This document shows, one piece after another, positions 51,453 to 60,037 of a stretch of 64,000 bases of DNA. Under the pieces are notes generated by a model that worked only from the letters and a program-made list of their open reading frames with translations, had not been told where the DNA came from and made no database searches. Where the stretch lies: positions 62,001-126,000 of the forward strand of contig JBKBIT010000001.1 of the NCBI GenBank assembly GCA_046297455.1, given 5' to 3'. This DNA is from ZYF759 sp046297455. GTDB lineage: Bacteria > Pseudomonadota > Alphaproteobacteria > Rhizobiales > Rhizobiaceae. Numbering within the stretch: position 1 is the stretch's first letter; each line of letters starts with the position of its first letter. A program made the translations under genes and the position numbers.

Positions 51453-51469
51453 GGACCTTGGTCCAAGGT
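51453..51469. repeat. overlapping palindromes after phoU
   Basis: ACCTTGG-T-CCAAGGT (51455-51469) is a perfect 7-1-7 palindrome that overlaps a second one, GGACC-TT-GGTCC (51453-51464). The site is 25 bases after phoU and about 140 before dctB. It could be a terminator stem or an operator for dctB; no T tract follows. Confidence 0.4.
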
Positions 51470-51607
51470 ATCTCTCGTATGTGTGCGACGTGCCATCGGC
51501 CCGATCGGCATGATGCCACTGCAAACATCCCGCTTTGAGAATTGCGGTTGCTTCGTGCTAGCTGTACTGGTCTGTCCGTTCGCGATAGGCGGGAAAGGCG
51601 ACACGTC

Positions 51608-53443
51608 GTGCGTTTGGCGTCTGGAAGGCTGTTGGCAATCCTGGTGCTGTCCGGAATTGTGGTTCTGGTCGGCGTCTATGGAGCCTCATTCGCGCGCAAC
51701 ACCTATCTGGAACAGGCTTCGGCGCGAGGCGAGGTTACCCTCAGGCTGGCAGTTGCAGCGCTGCGTGGACATCTGAGCCGTTACGAAGCGCTGCCGGCGC
51801 TGATTGCCGACAACGCGGATATTCGTTCGCTGGTGCTGAACCCGGGCGACCCACGTCAACGCGATTGGGGCAATGCCTATCTGGAAGAGATAAACGACCT
51901 TCTCGAATCGTCGGACATCTACGTGATGATGCCGAATGGCGAGACGATTGCGGCCAGCAATTACCGTGGACCGGCCAGTTTCGTTGGCGGCAATTTCAGC
52001 TTTCGACCCTATTTCCAGGATGCCATGGCGGGTGAACGGGGGCGGTTCTTCGCCCTCGGCACGACGTCGCTGAAGCGCGGCTATTATTTTTCCGCGCCTA
52101 TCGACGTCGATGGCGTCATCCGGGGCGTCGTCGTCTTCAAGATCGACGTGGACGATATCGAGGCTTCCTGGCGCGGTGGAGACCATCAGGTCATCGTAAC
52201 CGACCCGGAGGGCATCATCTTCATGACCGACCGGCCGGACTGGCTTTATGCCAGTGTTCTTCCACTTACCGCCGCGCGGATAGCCCGCACCGAGGCGCAT
52301 CGCCGTTACGCAAACGCCGAAATCCGCGAACTCTCTGTAACTCGCGGTTCCTTTGCCTTCGACCGCGAATTGATGACGGTCCCTGTCGGCAATCGCGAGA
52401 AGGAATTCCTGGTGGTGGAAGAGCAGATGCCCGAGGCCGGGTGGACCGTGAAGGTTCTGCTCGACACCAGCTCGGCACGCGCCCAGGCTTCTGCAGCTGT
52501 CGCGCTTGCCCTGATGCTGATCGGGCTGGCGGGGCTGATCGGCTACGCCATCATGCAGCGAAGAGCCAGGCTGCGCGAACGCCTGGAGCTCCAACGCCTC
52601 GCCCAGGAACAGCTGGAGGGCAGGGTGGCGGAGCGAACCGCCGAACTGGCGACGGCCAACCGACTTCTGGAGAGCGAAGTGCGCGAGCGGCGTTCGACCG
52701 AGCAACAACTGCGCCGCACGCAGGCCGATCTTGTCCAGGCCGGTAAACTCGCTGCACTTGGCCAGATGTCGGCAGCCCTTTCGCACGAGTTCAACCAGCC
52801 GCTCGCCGCGGTCCGGGCATATGCCGAAAACGCCAGCGCATTTCTGGAAAGGGGGCGTTCGGAAAAGGCCAGGGAGAATCTCGATCGAATTTCGGGCCTT
52901 ACTGAGCGGATGGCGTCGATCAGCCGGCACCTGCGCAACTTTGCCCGCAAGCCCAATCAGAAACTTGAACCGGTCTTGCTGGCGGCCGTCGTGGCCGAGG
53001 CGATGGAGATCGTCGGCTGGCGATTGAGGGCTGCCGATGCGGATGTGCGGATTGTCCTCGCTGAGCCGGATCTCGTCGTGCGTGCTTGTCCGATCCGCCT
53101 CCAGCAGGTGCTGATCAATCTGCTGTCGAACGCAGCCGATGCCGTCGATGGTGCGTCGGATCGCAGAATCGAAATCGGCGGCGAACGTCGCGGCCATAGG
53201 GTCGCGGTTTCAATCCGCGACCACGGACGCGGTGTGCCGGATGCCATTCGCGAGCGAATATTCGATCCATTTTTCACCACCAAGGGCGTAGGCAAGGGGC
53301 TCGGACTGGGATTGTCGATTTCCTACAACATTCTGAAGGACTTCGGCGGCGACCTCGTGGTGTCAAACCATCCTGAAGGGGGTGCGGTGTTTACCATCGA
53401 ACTCAACCCGGCAAGAATGCCCGTGCGCGAGGCAGCGGAATGA
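51608..53443 (+). CDS. dctB: DctB-type sensor histidine kinase
   Basis: A 611-residue membrane kinase. Helix 1 is near 8-28, a periplasmic Cache-like sensor spans about 35-290, and helix 2 is near 297-320 (AAVALALMLIGLAGLIGYAIM). A coiled coil (about 325-385) leads to the H-box ALSHEFNQPLAAVRAYAENA with phosphoacceptor His393. Then come N-box NLLSNAADAV, G1 DHGRGVPDAI and G2 TTKGVGKGLGLGLSISYN. The family senses organic acids. GTG at 51608 is chosen because an AAAGG site precedes it and helix 1 then follows directly. It overlaps dctD by four bases. Confidence 0.88.
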   Translation: MRLASGRLLAILVLSGIVVLVGVYGASFARNTYLEQASARGEVTLRLAVAALRGHLSRYEALPALIADNADIRSLVLNPGDPRQRDWGNAYLEEINDLLESSDIYVMMPNGETIAASNYRGPASFVGGNFSFRPYFQDAMAGERGRFFALGTTSLKRGYYFSAPIDVDGVIRGVVVFKIDVDDIEASWRGGDHQVIVTDPEGIIFMTDRPDWLYASVLPLTAARIARTEAHRRYANAEIRELSVTRGSFAFDRELMTVPVGNREKEFLVVEEQMPEAGWTVKVLLDTSSARAQASAAVALALMLIGLAGLIGYAIMQRRARLRERLELQRLAQEQLEGRVAERTAELATANRLLESEVRERRSTEQQLRRTQADLVQAGKLAALGQMSAALSHEFNQPLAAVRAYAENASAFLERGRSEKARENLDRISGLTERMASISRHLRNFARKPNQKLEPVLLAAVVAEAMEIVGWRLRAADADVRIVLAEPDLVVRACPIRLQQVLINLLSNAADAVDGASDRRIEIGGERRGHRVAVSIRDHGRGVPDAIRERIFDPFFTTKGVGKGLGLGLSISYNILKDFGGDLVVSNHPEGGAVFTIELNPARMPVREAAE

Positions 53444-54780
53444 CGGCAGGCCTGGTTCTGCTTGTCGATGACGAGGAGGACTTGCGCCTGTCTGCCGGCC
53501 AGTCCTTGGAGCTCGCGGGCTTCGAGGTGAAGAGTTTCGCCGCTGCCGAGCGTGTTCTTGATCTCGTTGGCTACGGCTTTGAAGGGATTGTCGTCTCCGA
53601 CATCAGGATGCCGGCAATGGACGGCATGACGCTCATGGGACGGATCCGGGAAATCGATCCGGACATCCCGGTTATCCTGCTCACCGGCCACGGCGATGTT
53701 CAGCTTGCCGTCAAGGCGATGCGGGAAGGAGCATACGATTTCCTGGAAAAGCCGTTTCGTGCCCGTCAGCTCGCCGAGACGGCTACCCGCGCCCTTGACC
53801 GTCGCCGCCTCGTGCTGGAAAACCGGGAGCTGCGGGCCGCTGCCGGACGGCGCGACCACGTTGAGGCACGACTGCCTGGCCGAAGCCCCCTGATGGTGGA
53901 GTTCCGCCACCGCCTGCGTGCAGTTGCCGCGACCGATGCCGATATTCTCATTCTTGGCGACACTGGCACCGGCAAGGAGGTGGCAGCCCGTGCGATGCAT
54001 GACATCAGCGAGCGGGCTGACCGTCCTTTCGTACCGATCAACTGCGCGGCCCTCCCGGCCACCCTCATCGAAAGCGAATTGTTCGGCCATGAGGTAGGGG
54101 CGTTTCCAGGGGCGCTGCGCCCCCGTTACGGCAAGTTCGAGCATGCACGGGGCGGAACCATTCTTCTTGATGAGATTGGTGCCATGCCCTTGGAGTTGCA
54201 GGCGAGGCTGCTGCGCGTCGTTCAGGATCGAACGATCACGAGGCTCGGGTCGAACGAGCCCATCGAACTGGATGTTCGATTCATCGCTACGAGCAAGGTT
54301 GATCTTGAGCAGGAAGTGGCAGCTGGCCGCTTCCGGGCCGATCTCTTCTATCGGCTCAATGTCGTTACGTTGCATCTCCCGCCGTTGTCCGCGCGGCGTG
54401 AAGACCTTCCCTCGTTGTTTCTTCAACTGGTCGGGGAGGCGACGGCCCGCTACCGCCGCGATGAGGCAGATGTCCCGCAGGATGTGATCGGCGAGGTTAT
54501 CAGGCGGGACTGGCCCGGCAATGTGCGCGAGCTTCGCAATGCTGCAGACCGTTTCGTTCTCGGCTTGGGCATAGACAATGCTGTCTTCGTGGAGACGGCA
54601 GCTGTCCAGGATCTGGCGCAGCAGATGGCGGACTACGAGCGCGGCGTCATCGCGGCAGCGCTTCATGCCCATCGGGGAAGTCTGAAGCCGGTCTACGAAG
54701 GCCTCGGGATCTCTCGCAAGACGCTCTACGAAAAGATGCAGAAACACGGCCTGGATCGTCGCGAACACCGCGACAACTGA
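53440..54780 (+). CDS. dctD: DctD-type sigma-54-dependent response regulator with GAFPGA motif
   Basis: A 446-residue regulator. The receiver domain (1-120) has the acid pair DDEED near the start, phosphoacceptor Asp54 (VVSDIRMPAMDG) and LTGHGD. The AAA+ domain has Walker A GDTGTGKE, Walker B GGTILLDEIG and sensor/arginine finger regions (GRFRADLFYRLNV). The loop normally reading GAFTGA is GAFPGA (Pro223). The C-terminal Fis-type helix-turn-helix is GSLKPVYEGLGISRKTLYEKMQKHG. It probably activates the convergent TAXI-TRAP operon or another transporter. The Thr-to-Pro change lies in the residue that contacts sigma-54. Confidence 0.88.
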   Translation: MTAGLVLLVDDEEDLRLSAGQSLELAGFEVKSFAAAERVLDLVGYGFEGIVVSDIRMPAMDGMTLMGRIREIDPDIPVILLTGHGDVQLAVKAMREGAYDFLEKPFRARQLAETATRALDRRRLVLENRELRAAAGRRDHVEARLPGRSPLMVEFRHRLRAVAATDADILILGDTGTGKEVAARAMHDISERADRPFVPINCAALPATLIESELFGHEVGAFPGALRPRYGKFEHARGGTILLDEIGAMPLELQARLLRVVQDRTITRLGSNEPIELDVRFIATSKVDLEQEVAAGRFRADLFYRLNVVTLHLPPLSARREDLPSLFLQLVGEATARYRRDEADVPQDVIGEVIRRDWPGNVRELRNAADRFVLGLGIDNAVFVETAAVQDLAQQMADYERGVIAAALHAHRGSLKPVYEGLGISRKTLYEKMQKHGLDRREHRDN

Positions 54781-54789
54781 CCTTATCGC

Positions 54790-54813
54790 CCGGGCCGCCT
54801 TGGAGCGGCCCGG
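54790..54813. terminator. bidirectional stem-loop between convergent dctD and TRAP permease
   Basis: CCGGGCCGC (54790-54798) pairs with GCGGCCCGG (54805-54813) across six bases, in the 43-base gap between the convergent stop codons. No T tract is present on either strand, so termination may need Rho. Confidence 0.5.
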
Positions 54814-54823
54814 ACCTTGTGGA

Positions 54824-57007
54824 TCAATCCGTGCCGCGCACGAGCTGGTCAGTCGAGACCATTCGCTTCTGGTAGAGGAAGATCGCCGCGCCGACACCAA
54901 GACCGATGGCGTCCGATATCCAGCCGCCCTGGATCATGGCCAACGCTGCCACCAGGAGCACGAGCCTGGGTGCCACGCCCAGCAGGCCGAAGAACCACCC
55001 CTGCACGGCTGCGGACAGGAGATAGATGCCGAGGCCCGCCGTCACGAAGACGTGCAGGATTTCGTACCACTCGCCCTGCATCAACAGGGCATGACTGTAG
55101 AAAAACATGAACGGCACGATGAATGCGGCCAGACCGAACTTGAAACTCTCCACCGAGGTCTTCATCGGGTCCGAACCCGCCAAGGCGGCGCCCGCATAGG
55201 CGGCAAGAGCCACAGGCGGCGTGATGGCCGACATGACGGCATAGTAGAAGACGAAGAAGTGAGCGACGAGCACGGGGATGCCGAGCTGGACGAGGCCCGG
55301 CGCCACGACCGCCGCGGCGACAGCATAGGCAGCTGTGGTCGGCATGCCCATGCCCAGTACGATCGAGATGACCATCGCGAAGAACAAAGCCAGGAGCTGG
55401 TTCTGGTCGGCGATCGCAAGAAGAAGGCTGGAGAACCTCGCCCCCACACCGGTCAGCGCGATTACGCCGACGATGATGCCGGCGCAGGCACACACGGCGA
55501 CAAGCTGGATCGACATCTTGGCCGCCAGCTCCAGTGCTCTCAATATGGCCCGTGGGCCCATCCGATAGGGGGTCAACCAGCTCACGACAGCGGCTGAGAC
55601 CATGGCCAGCGTACCCGCTCGGATGACTGAATAGCCTGCGAACAGCGTGTAGATCAGGATGATGATGGGAAGGAAAAGGTAGGCCTGCTTCGCCAGTTGC
55701 GCGAAGACCGGTAGCTCGTTCTTGGGCAAGCCCTTCATGCCCAGCTTGGTCGCCTGCAGATCGACCATGAAGTAGACCGACGCGAAGTAGAGCACAGCAG
55801 GGATGATCGCCGCGATCACGATGTCAGTGTAGGGAATGCCGGTGACCTCGGCCATGATGAATGCACCGGCACCCATGATGGGGGGCAGGATTTGCCCACC
55901 CGACGACGCTGTGGCTTCAATGGCGGCAGCCGAACGTGGCGGATAGCCCACCCTCTTCATCAATGGGATGGTCAGCGAGCCCGTGGACACCACATTGCCA
56001 GCAGATGTGCCATTGATCGTGCCCATCAGGCCGGAAGCGAAGACCGCGACCTTGGCCGGACCGCCGCGCGCCCGGCCAGCTGCGGCGAAGGCGAAGTTCA
56101 CGAAATAGTCGCCCACCCGCGAAGCCTGCAGGAAGGCTGCGAAGGTGATGAAGAGGATGATGTAGGTCGACGACACCGCGATCGGAGCGCCAAGCACGCC
56201 CTGGTCTGTGAACACGTAGGTAAAGAAACGCGCTGGCGTGTAGCCCCGATGCGACAGGAAGCCGGGCAAGTACGGCCCGGTGAAGGAATAGACAATGAAG
56301 ATGACGGCAATCACCACGAGCGCCAGTCCTGCCACGCGTCGCGTGACTTCTAGGATCAGCAGCACGCCCACGAGTGCTGCATAGAAGTCTCCGGGTTGCG
56401 CCATGGCGGTGCCGGCTCGCAGTCGCAGCGCGCCGACGTTAAAAAGGATGTATCCGAGCACGGCGATTGCCGCGATGCCCAGCAGGCCGTCTGCCCAGTA
56501 GAGCTGTTCGCCGGACTTGCCGGCGAAGAACCAGGAGGCGGCAATAGCCGCCAGGGTGCCCGCCAGAAGCGGGATGCCATAGGTGCTGAACAGGAAGGGA
56601 GCAGGGATAGCCGTTCCTGCCACCCACCAGCCAGCCCAAGCATAGGCGATCAGGGCCGAGCCGTAGCCGATACCGGCGCCGGCAATGGCCATCAGGAGCC
56701 ATTCGATAGGACTGCGGCTCGCGGTCTGGCTTTCGTCGGCCGACACGATGCGGGCCGAGTAGATAAGGAAGCCCAGGAACAGGCCGCCGGTCACATGGAT
56801 CATGCGATAGGTCCACGTTTCCAGCGGGTAGAAATTGAGGATCACGATGTGGAATGCTGTGTAGAGCACGCAAAGAACGGCGATGCCCCAGCCCAGCACG
56901 GACCCGAAATTGCGCTGATTTCCGGCCTGCGGCTCATCGTCGATGCCCTTGACGATGATCGGACCGGTAGCGGCCTCGGCGGCGGCATTCTCATGCGTCT
57001 GCGACAT
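54824..57007 (-). CDS. TRAP transporter fused permease, 4TM/12TM (DctQM) type
   Basis: A 727-residue protein with about 18-19 helices. The small-permease part (about 30-200) is fused to a large-permease core with AAAGRARGGPAKVAVFASGLMGTINGTSAGNVVSTGSLTIPLMKRVGYPPRSAAAIEATASSGGQILPPIMGAGAFIMAE and VISIVLGMGMPTTAAYAVAAAVVAPGLVQLGIPVLVAHFFVFYYAVMSAITPPVALAAYAGAALAGSDPM. These are hallmarks of TAXI-partner permeases. The start has GGGGAG upstream and lies 91 bases after the binding-protein stop. Substrate unknown; TAXI systems import organic acids or amino acids. Confidence 0.93.
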   Translation of the reverse strand: MSQTHENAAAEAATGPIIVKGIDDEPQAGNQRNFGSVLGWGIAVLCVLYTAFHIVILNFYPLETWTYRMIHVTGGLFLGFLIYSARIVSADESQTASRSPIEWLLMAIAGAGIGYGSALIAYAWAGWWVAGTAIPAPFLFSTYGIPLLAGTLAAIAASWFFAGKSGEQLYWADGLLGIAAIAVLGYILFNVGALRLRAGTAMAQPGDFYAALVGVLLILEVTRRVAGLALVVIAVIFIVYSFTGPYLPGFLSHRGYTPARFFTYVFTDQGVLGAPIAVSSTYIILFITFAAFLQASRVGDYFVNFAFAAAGRARGGPAKVAVFASGLMGTINGTSAGNVVSTGSLTIPLMKRVGYPPRSAAAIEATASSGGQILPPIMGAGAFIMAEVTGIPYTDIVIAAIIPAVLYFASVYFMVDLQATKLGMKGLPKNELPVFAQLAKQAYLFLPIIILIYTLFAGYSVIRAGTLAMVSAAVVSWLTPYRMGPRAILRALELAAKMSIQLVAVCACAGIIVGVIALTGVGARFSSLLLAIADQNQLLALFFAMVISIVLGMGMPTTAAYAVAAAVVAPGLVQLGIPVLVAHFFVFYYAVMSAITPPVALAAYAGAALAGSDPMKTSVESFKFGLAAFIVPFMFFYSHALLMQGEWYEILHVFVTAGLGIYLLSAAVQGWFFGLLGVAPRLVLLVAALAMIQGGWISDAIGLGVGAAIFLYQKRMVSTDQLVRGTD

Positions 57008-57050
57008 GCGCCTGCTCCCCTCATCCAGGGTGATTAAAGTCTGTAGTAGC

Positions 57051-57073
57051 GGGCGCGAAACGTCTTCGCGCCC
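57051..57073 (-). terminator. stem-loop between TAXI binding-protein gene and permease gene
   Basis: GGGCGCGAA (57051-57059) pairs with TTCGCGCCC (57065-57073) across five bases. Read on the minus strand it lies 25 bases after the binding-protein stop. It matches the position of the stem-loops in the other transporter operons of this window and probably sets the ratio of binding protein to permease. Confidence 0.55.
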
Positions 57074-57098
57074 ACCTCGTCATCGGCCGATGGGGAAG

Positions 57099-58076
57099 TT
57101 ACTCGCCCTTTAGCTCGTCCGGGATGGAGATGCCGATCTCCTCGAAATAGCGAACAGCACCAGGGTGGTAGGGCAGGAAGCTGTTCTTGTCGGTGTTTTC
57201 GGCGAGTGTCTCTGCTGCCGAGCTGTGAACCTGCATCATGCGCTCGTTGTTTTCCATCACCAGCTTGGTGATCTCATAGGCGAGGCTTTCAGGCATGTCG
57301 GCATGCGTGACGGCGAAATTCCACAGCGCGACGGTCTGCTGTGCGTCCGGGAAACCCTGATATGTCCCGCCAGGAATCTCGAAGGCCGCAAGTTCCGGGC
57401 GTTCGGCCAGGATCATCTGCTGCTGCTCTTCGGTGAAGCCGAAGATATTGACCGGGTTTTCGGCCGCGATCTGCGCGAAGGCCGAAATCGGCAGGCCGGC
57501 AGAGAAGGCGAAACTGTCGATCAGGCCGTCCTTGACCTGGCCGGTCGCATCGCTTGCGCCGGCATAGCTGATCTGGGCTGAAATACCGAGAATCTCGAAG
57601 AAGCGAGGCCAGTAGGTCGCGGAGGTTCCGCCGGCCGGGCCAACCGAAACGCGTTTGCCATCGAGATCGGCAACATCCGCGATACCCGAGGACTGGAGAG
57701 CCACTGCCTGGAAGGGCGTCTGGTACATCGGGAACAGCGCACGAAGGCTCTTGTGCTCGACGCCTGGCGCCAGCTCGCTCTGGCCGGTCCATGCCTCATA
57801 AGCCGGACCCATCGTGACAAGACCGATCTGGTGATCGCCGGTTTCAACGAGAGTGGCGTTCTGCACCGGGCCCCCGGTAACCTCTGCGGAAGCATTTACG
57901 CCGAGGCTTTCACTGATCAGGCTGGCGAGACCGGTGCCGTAGATGAAATAGGTGCCGCCCTGGCTGGCGGTGCCGACGGTCAGGCTAGAAGGCCAGTCGG
58001 AACGATCCTGGGCGATGGCATATCCCGAATAGGCGATTGATGCGGCGCTGAGCGCTGCGAGAGCAAGCATGCGCAT
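57099..58076 (-). CDS. TAXI family TRAP transporter solute-binding protein
   Basis: A 325-residue periplasmic binding protein with a signal peptide (MRMLALAALSAASIAYSGYAIA, cleavage about residue 22). TAXI hallmarks: LTVGTASQGGTYFIYGTGLASLISESLGV, TGGPVQNATLVETGDHQIGLVTMGPAYEAW and GKRVSVGPAGGTSATYWPRFFEILG. The ATG at 58076 has GGGAGG seven bases upstream; the longer in-frame start would put extra residues ahead of the signal peptide. It is upstream of the fused permease in a minus-strand operon facing dctBD. Confidence 0.92.
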   Translation of the reverse strand: MRMLALAALSAASIAYSGYAIAQDRSDWPSSLTVGTASQGGTYFIYGTGLASLISESLGVNASAEVTGGPVQNATLVETGDHQIGLVTMGPAYEAWTGQSELAPGVEHKSLRALFPMYQTPFQAVALQSSGIADVADLDGKRVSVGPAGGTSATYWPRFFEILGISAQISYAGASDATGQVKDGLIDSFAFSAGLPISAFAQIAAENPVNIFGFTEEQQQMILAERPELAAFEIPGGTYQGFPDAQQTVALWNFAVTHADMPESLAYEITKLVMENNERMMQVHSSAAETLAENTDKNSFLPYHPGAVRYFEEIGISIPDELKGE

Positions 58077-58581
58077 AGGCAGACCTCCCTTGAATGCTGC
58101 TTTATGTTTGTCGGTCCAACGCAGGCTCCTCCCACGTGGATCAAGCGGATCAACGGCCGAATGACACCCTTTCGGCAAGGGTTGCTAAAGATCCTCCCAA
58201 CCGTTTTTTCCAACTCACCTTACCAATGGGTAGAATTCGTAACAAGGACGCTCGCCCATGTGTGGAATTCCACCCCGATAGACTTGGGTCCCAGACGTGG
58301 GCGTTGCGCTAAACGCGTGTTCGGGGCCGTCTGCGTCGCTTCTACATCGTGCCAATGGTCCAAGCTCAATCAGCGCCCCGCACAAGCACGTTTCTTGTCG
58401 GCGCTTTCCCGCAGCCGGATGGAGCACTCAATGGGTTGCCTGCCAATCCGCCGGAAAAAGCTCACGACATGTTCATCGTGCCGGCCTGCTTGGATCTCGC
58501 AAAGAGGAGGGCGGGCAGCCACTATATTTCGCAATGGTCTTCGACTAGCCTGAGCGCAACTGGCCTCAGGGAGGAGCCGGG
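58077..58581. other. divergent intergenic region between TAXI operon and ECF sigma gene
   Basis: About 505 bases with no convincing gene. It holds a perfect 12-base palindrome GTGGAATTCCAC (58262-58273), followed closely by TGGGTCCCA (58285-58293). A sigma-54 site for the TAXI operon would be expected on the minus strand; only a poor match (GG and GC correctly spaced around 58184-58197) was found. No clear ECF-type promoter for the sigma gene was identified. Confidence 0.45.
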
Positions 58582-59115
58582 TTGTTCACGCAGCAACACC
58601 ACGACTGGCTGCGCGGCCTTCGCCGCAACTTGTTCAGCTATGCCTGTGCGATCTGTTCCCAGACCACGACAGCGGAAGATATCTTTCAGGAAGCGCTGGT
58701 TCGGGCGATGTCCGCCAAGGCAGTTCCGGCGGAGCCTGCGAGCTTCAGGGTCTGGATGTTCAGGCTCCTGCGCAATATCTGGATTGATCGGTTGCGCGCC
58801 GATGCAAGGGCGCAGGCCTATGTGCTGGGCGAGCAGCAGACAGACGAACAGCCTCACATATTGTCCGGTAGCGAGGATGCAGTGGTCAATCGGCTTGCGG
58901 TTCGGCAAGCCTTCATGCAATTAAGCAAGGATCACCGCGACGTGCTCGCCCTCGTCGACATTGGCGGATTCAGCTACGAAGAAACAGCCATGCTGCTTTC
59001 CATACCTCATGGGACGGTCATGAGCCGCGTGTCGCGCGCGAGGGCTGCGCTGTTGAGTTTGCTGTCCAGCGAGCGGGTCGTCGCCTTTCCCTCCAGACAT
59101 AGAGCGAGCCAGTGA
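58582..59115 (+). CDS. ECF RNA polymerase sigma factor
   Basis: A 177-residue sigma factor with region 2 (AEDIFQEALVRAMSAKA...SFRVWMFRLLRNIWIDRLRADARA, about 30-75) and region 4 (LSKDHRDVLALVDIGGFSYEETAMLLSIPHGTVMSRVSRARAALLSLL, about 115-163); no region 3 or N-terminal extension. The start is TTG at 58582 with GGGAGGAG upstream, which suggests weak translation. It overlaps the anti-sigma gene by four bases and sits upstream of sulfite dehydrogenase genes, an arrangement like the sulfite-responsive RpoE4 region I recall from Sinorhizobium. Confidence 0.9.
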   Translation: MFTQQHHDWLRGLRRNLFSYACAICSQTTTAEDIFQEALVRAMSAKAVPAEPASFRVWMFRLLRNIWIDRLRADARAQAYVLGEQQTDEQPHILSGSEDAVVNRLAVRQAFMQLSKDHRDVLALVDIGGFSYEETAMLLSIPHGTVMSRVSRARAALLSLLSSERVVAFPSRHRASQ

Positions 59116-59903
59116 GTTCTCCAGGCGATAGGACACCTGGCGACGAGGCCCTCAATGCTTACGTGGACGGTGCTTTGTCCAGCGCCGAGGCAGCGGAGAT
59201 CGCGCGACTGGCGGCAACATCTGCCGAGATTGCGCAACGGATCGCGGTGCTGCACGACCTAAAGGCCGGAGTAGCTGCGATGGTGGAGGACACGACGGTG
59301 ATCGTACCGCCGCTGCCCCGCAATGCAACGCGCGAAGGGCATCTCCCGCGCTGGGGCCTGGCTGCGGCCGCGATGGCGGCCGCCATCATGCTTGTGCTGT
59401 CGCTTTCATGGTCCACTGACGTGACCGGAGAGGCGGTTGCAACTGCCCAGAATGAGCCGCTGGCAGATTATGTAGGGATGCACGACGCCTGGGTTGAAGC
59501 CGGCAACGCGGCCCCCCTCGGCCGGCCCGCGACCGAATGGGTCGAGAGCCTGATGCAGGCGACGGGTCTCGGTCTTGTGCACACCTCTCGGCTTCCGACC
59601 AGTGATGGTGGACTCGTGCAGCATCTGGCTTTCATTGGTCCCAAGGGGTGCAGGCTGAGCTTGTTCGAGGTCAGTATGGCTGGCGACCGGGCAGGGAGCC
59701 TCGACCTTTCTATCACCGATGGCCTGCTGACCGCCCGCTGGGCGGGGCAGGGATATGGCTACGCTCTTGTCGCGCGCAACATGGATCGGGCCCGCTTCGT
59801 CACCATTGCAGCTGCCGTCCAGGATGCGAGCCGGAACCGCAACGGCGTGGACGCACAGTTGCTGGCCGATCTCCGGGATGCCAGGCAGCCTTGCATCGGC
59901 TGA
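59112..59903 (+). CDS. anti-sigma factor, membrane-anchored, no zinc motif
   Basis: A 263-residue protein. The cytosolic N-terminus has the anti-sigma-like helix DEALNAYVDGALSSAEAAEIARLAATSAEIAQRIAVLHDLKAGV, one membrane helix follows (about 83-101, AAAMAAAIMLVLSLSW) and about 160 residues are periplasmic (HLAFIGPKGCRLSLFEVS...). The usual HxxxCxxC zinc motif of ZAS anti-sigmas is absent. The GTG start overlaps the sigma stop, as expected for a sigma/anti-sigma pair kept in fixed ratio. The periplasmic domain may sense redox stress or sulfite. Confidence 0.8.
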   Translation: MSSPGDRTPGDEALNAYVDGALSSAEAAEIARLAATSAEIAQRIAVLHDLKAGVAAMVEDTTVIVPPLPRNATREGHLPRWGLAAAAMAAAIMLVLSLSWSTDVTGEAVATAQNEPLADYVGMHDAWVEAGNAAPLGRPATEWVESLMQATGLGLVHTSRLPTSDGGLVQHLAFIGPKGCRLSLFEVSMAGDRAGSLDLSITDGLLTARWAGQGYGYALVARNMDRARFVTIAAAVQDASRNRNGVDAQLLADLRDARQPCIG

Positions 59904-59929
59904 CGCCGACGTTTTTTTCTCATCGACAG

Positions 59930-59957
59930 GGAATAATCCGGACATCTCCAACGTCCT
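59930..59957 (+). promoter_or_regulatory. candidate ECF-type promoter before the sulfite oxidase gene
   Basis: GGGAATA (from 59929) is followed after 16 bases by CGTCCT (59952-59957). A GGAAT-type -35 with a CGTC-type -10 is common for ECF sigma factors, so the upstream sigma may drive this operon directly. The transcript would start about 75 bases before the ATG. Confidence 0.45.
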
Positions 59958-60037
59958 TATCTTGGCGCACGCTGTTGAGCGGCGCGCGAGGGGCGGTTGC
60001 GTTCCGCTTCTGCAAAGAGCTTGAGGGAGGAGATCTC

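Noticed and set aside
58184..58198. Possible sigma-54 promoter for the TAXI operon (GG and GC with 10 bases between)
   Set aside because: Only the four invariant bases fit; the rest of the -24 and -12 elements do not match the consensus.
58184..58211. GGTTG/CAACC stem followed by six T on the plus strand
   Set aside because: The stem is only five bases and no plus-strand gene ends there.
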